Of a stretch of DNA of 6,155 bases, positions 5,999-6,155 are shown piece after piece. The stretch spans positions 1 through 6,155 of the forward strand of contig CALBXN010000194.1 in assembly GCA_937890485.1 (NCBI GenBank), in the 5' to 3' direction. Under the pieces are notes generated by a model. It saw only the letters and a program-made list of their open reading frames with translations, made no database searches and was not told where the DNA came from. The translations under genes were made by a program, and so were the position numbers. Source of the DNA: an uncultured Treponema sp. GTDB taxonomy: Bacteria > Spirochaetota > Spirochaetia > Treponematales > Treponemataceae. Numbering within the stretch: the first letter of the stretch is position 1; each line of letters starts with the position of its first letter.

Positions 5999-6067
5999 TT
6001 TTAAATGGGGACAGGCATAATTTAAAAAATCTAATTCTTAAAATTATGCCTGTCCCTATTTAAAATT
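5997..6067. repeat. 27-bp inverted repeat with GGGGACAGGC core, REP/MITE-like
   Basis: The left arm 5997-6023 pairs with the right arm 6041-6067 over 27 bp. There is one exception, G6007 opposite T6057, which is a G-U wobble in RNA. The AT-rich loop is 17 bases. The arms carry GGGGACAGGCATAATTT and its near-perfect complement. The left arm begins inside the TAA stop of the DUF368 gene. No T-run follows the right arm, so it is not a classical intrinsic terminator, although it could stabilise or end the transcript. I recall cores of the GGGGACAGGC type as recurrent intergenic palindromes associated with Y1 (IS200-like/RAYT) transposases in several bacterial groups, which makes a REP-like or miniature mobile element the favoured reading. 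Confidence 0.75.
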
Positions 6068-6094
6068 AATTGAATTTATTATAGATAATGAAGA

Positions 6095-6127
6095 TGGAAA
6101 AGGGAACGGTTCTCTTTTCCACCTTTT
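6095..6127 (+). terminator. Terminator-like hairpin downstream of DUF368
   Basis: A 12-bp stem (6095-6106 with 6110-6121, one G-U pair at 6103/6113) closes a CGG triloop and is followed by CC and a TTTT run at 6124-6127. The strong stem and short loop suit an intrinsic terminator for rightward transcription, but the U-tract is short and offset by two bases. It is the only terminator-like site after DUF368. The rest of 6068-6155 shows no supportable gene. Confidence 0.4.
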
Positions 6128-6155
6128 ATAGAGTAGCCAAATTGTAGAGAATTAT

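Noticed and set aside
5997..6067. Large inverted repeat as a CRISPR unit or a classical intrinsic terminator
   Set aside because: Only one palindrome is present, with no repeat-spacer array, and no T-run follows the right arm.
6101..6125. GGTTC resembling a tRNA T-loop start
   Set aside because: No acceptor, D or anticodon arms can be formed around it, and the bases are used in a simple hairpin.
6088..6147. Possible 19-residue peptide starting MKMEKG
   Set aside because: There is no ribosome site, it overlaps the terminator-like hairpin, and it is too short to support without further evidence.

Overview
The window looks like a chromosomal segment from a host-associated spirochaete, most likely a Treponema. 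The grounds are low GC, a hexokinase of the treponemal type, and two lipoproteins with relaxed spirochaetal lipoboxes and tetratricopeptide-like (TPR) repeats, one of them next to an MltD-like lytic transglycosylase. This assignment rests on protein resemblance and composition, not on a database search.

Left part, minus strand (1-3289). Three genes read leftward: a small six-helix membrane protein with DUF5668/LiaF-like 'LWP' hairpins (2708-3289), a 588-residue TPR lipoprotein whose start overlaps the previous stop as ATGA (945-2711), and the N-terminal 287 residues of a hexokinase that runs off the left edge (1-861). Hexokinase has a good extended -10 promoter of its own in the 83-bp gap after the TPR gene.

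Centre (3290-3331). This 42-bp divergent gap holds a palindromic octamer, ATTATAAT, that supplies a perfect TATAAT -10 hexamer to both strands. The leftward transcript gets a short leader with a Shine-Dalgarno site. The rightward transcript is predicted to begin on or next to the ATG of its first gene, so it is probably leaderless.

Right part, plus strand (3332-5998). A 344-residue TPR-like lipoprotein overlaps by one base (TAATG) an exported MltD-like lytic transglycosylase. The transglycosylase keeps its catalytic-Glu motif but stops before the second half of the fold. After 19 bases comes a DUF368 membrane protein of the family now known as polyprenyl-phosphate transporters (PopT). Its isoleucine and leucine codon use differs from its neighbours and suggests a separate origin. 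The stop codon of DUF368 lies inside a 27-bp inverted repeat with the core GGGGACAGGC/GCCTGTCCC, which resembles REP-like or MITE-like palindromes. The last 88 bases hold a second, smaller terminator-like hairpin and no convincing gene.

Taken together, the genes point to the cell envelope (lipoproteins, peptidoglycan cleavage, lipid-carrier recycling) beside a central sugar kinase. I do not see a clear new defence or mobile system. The most interesting points are the shared symmetric -10 with a leaderless lipoprotein gene, and the junction where a truncated transglycosylase meets an atypical DUF368 gene and a palindromic element.
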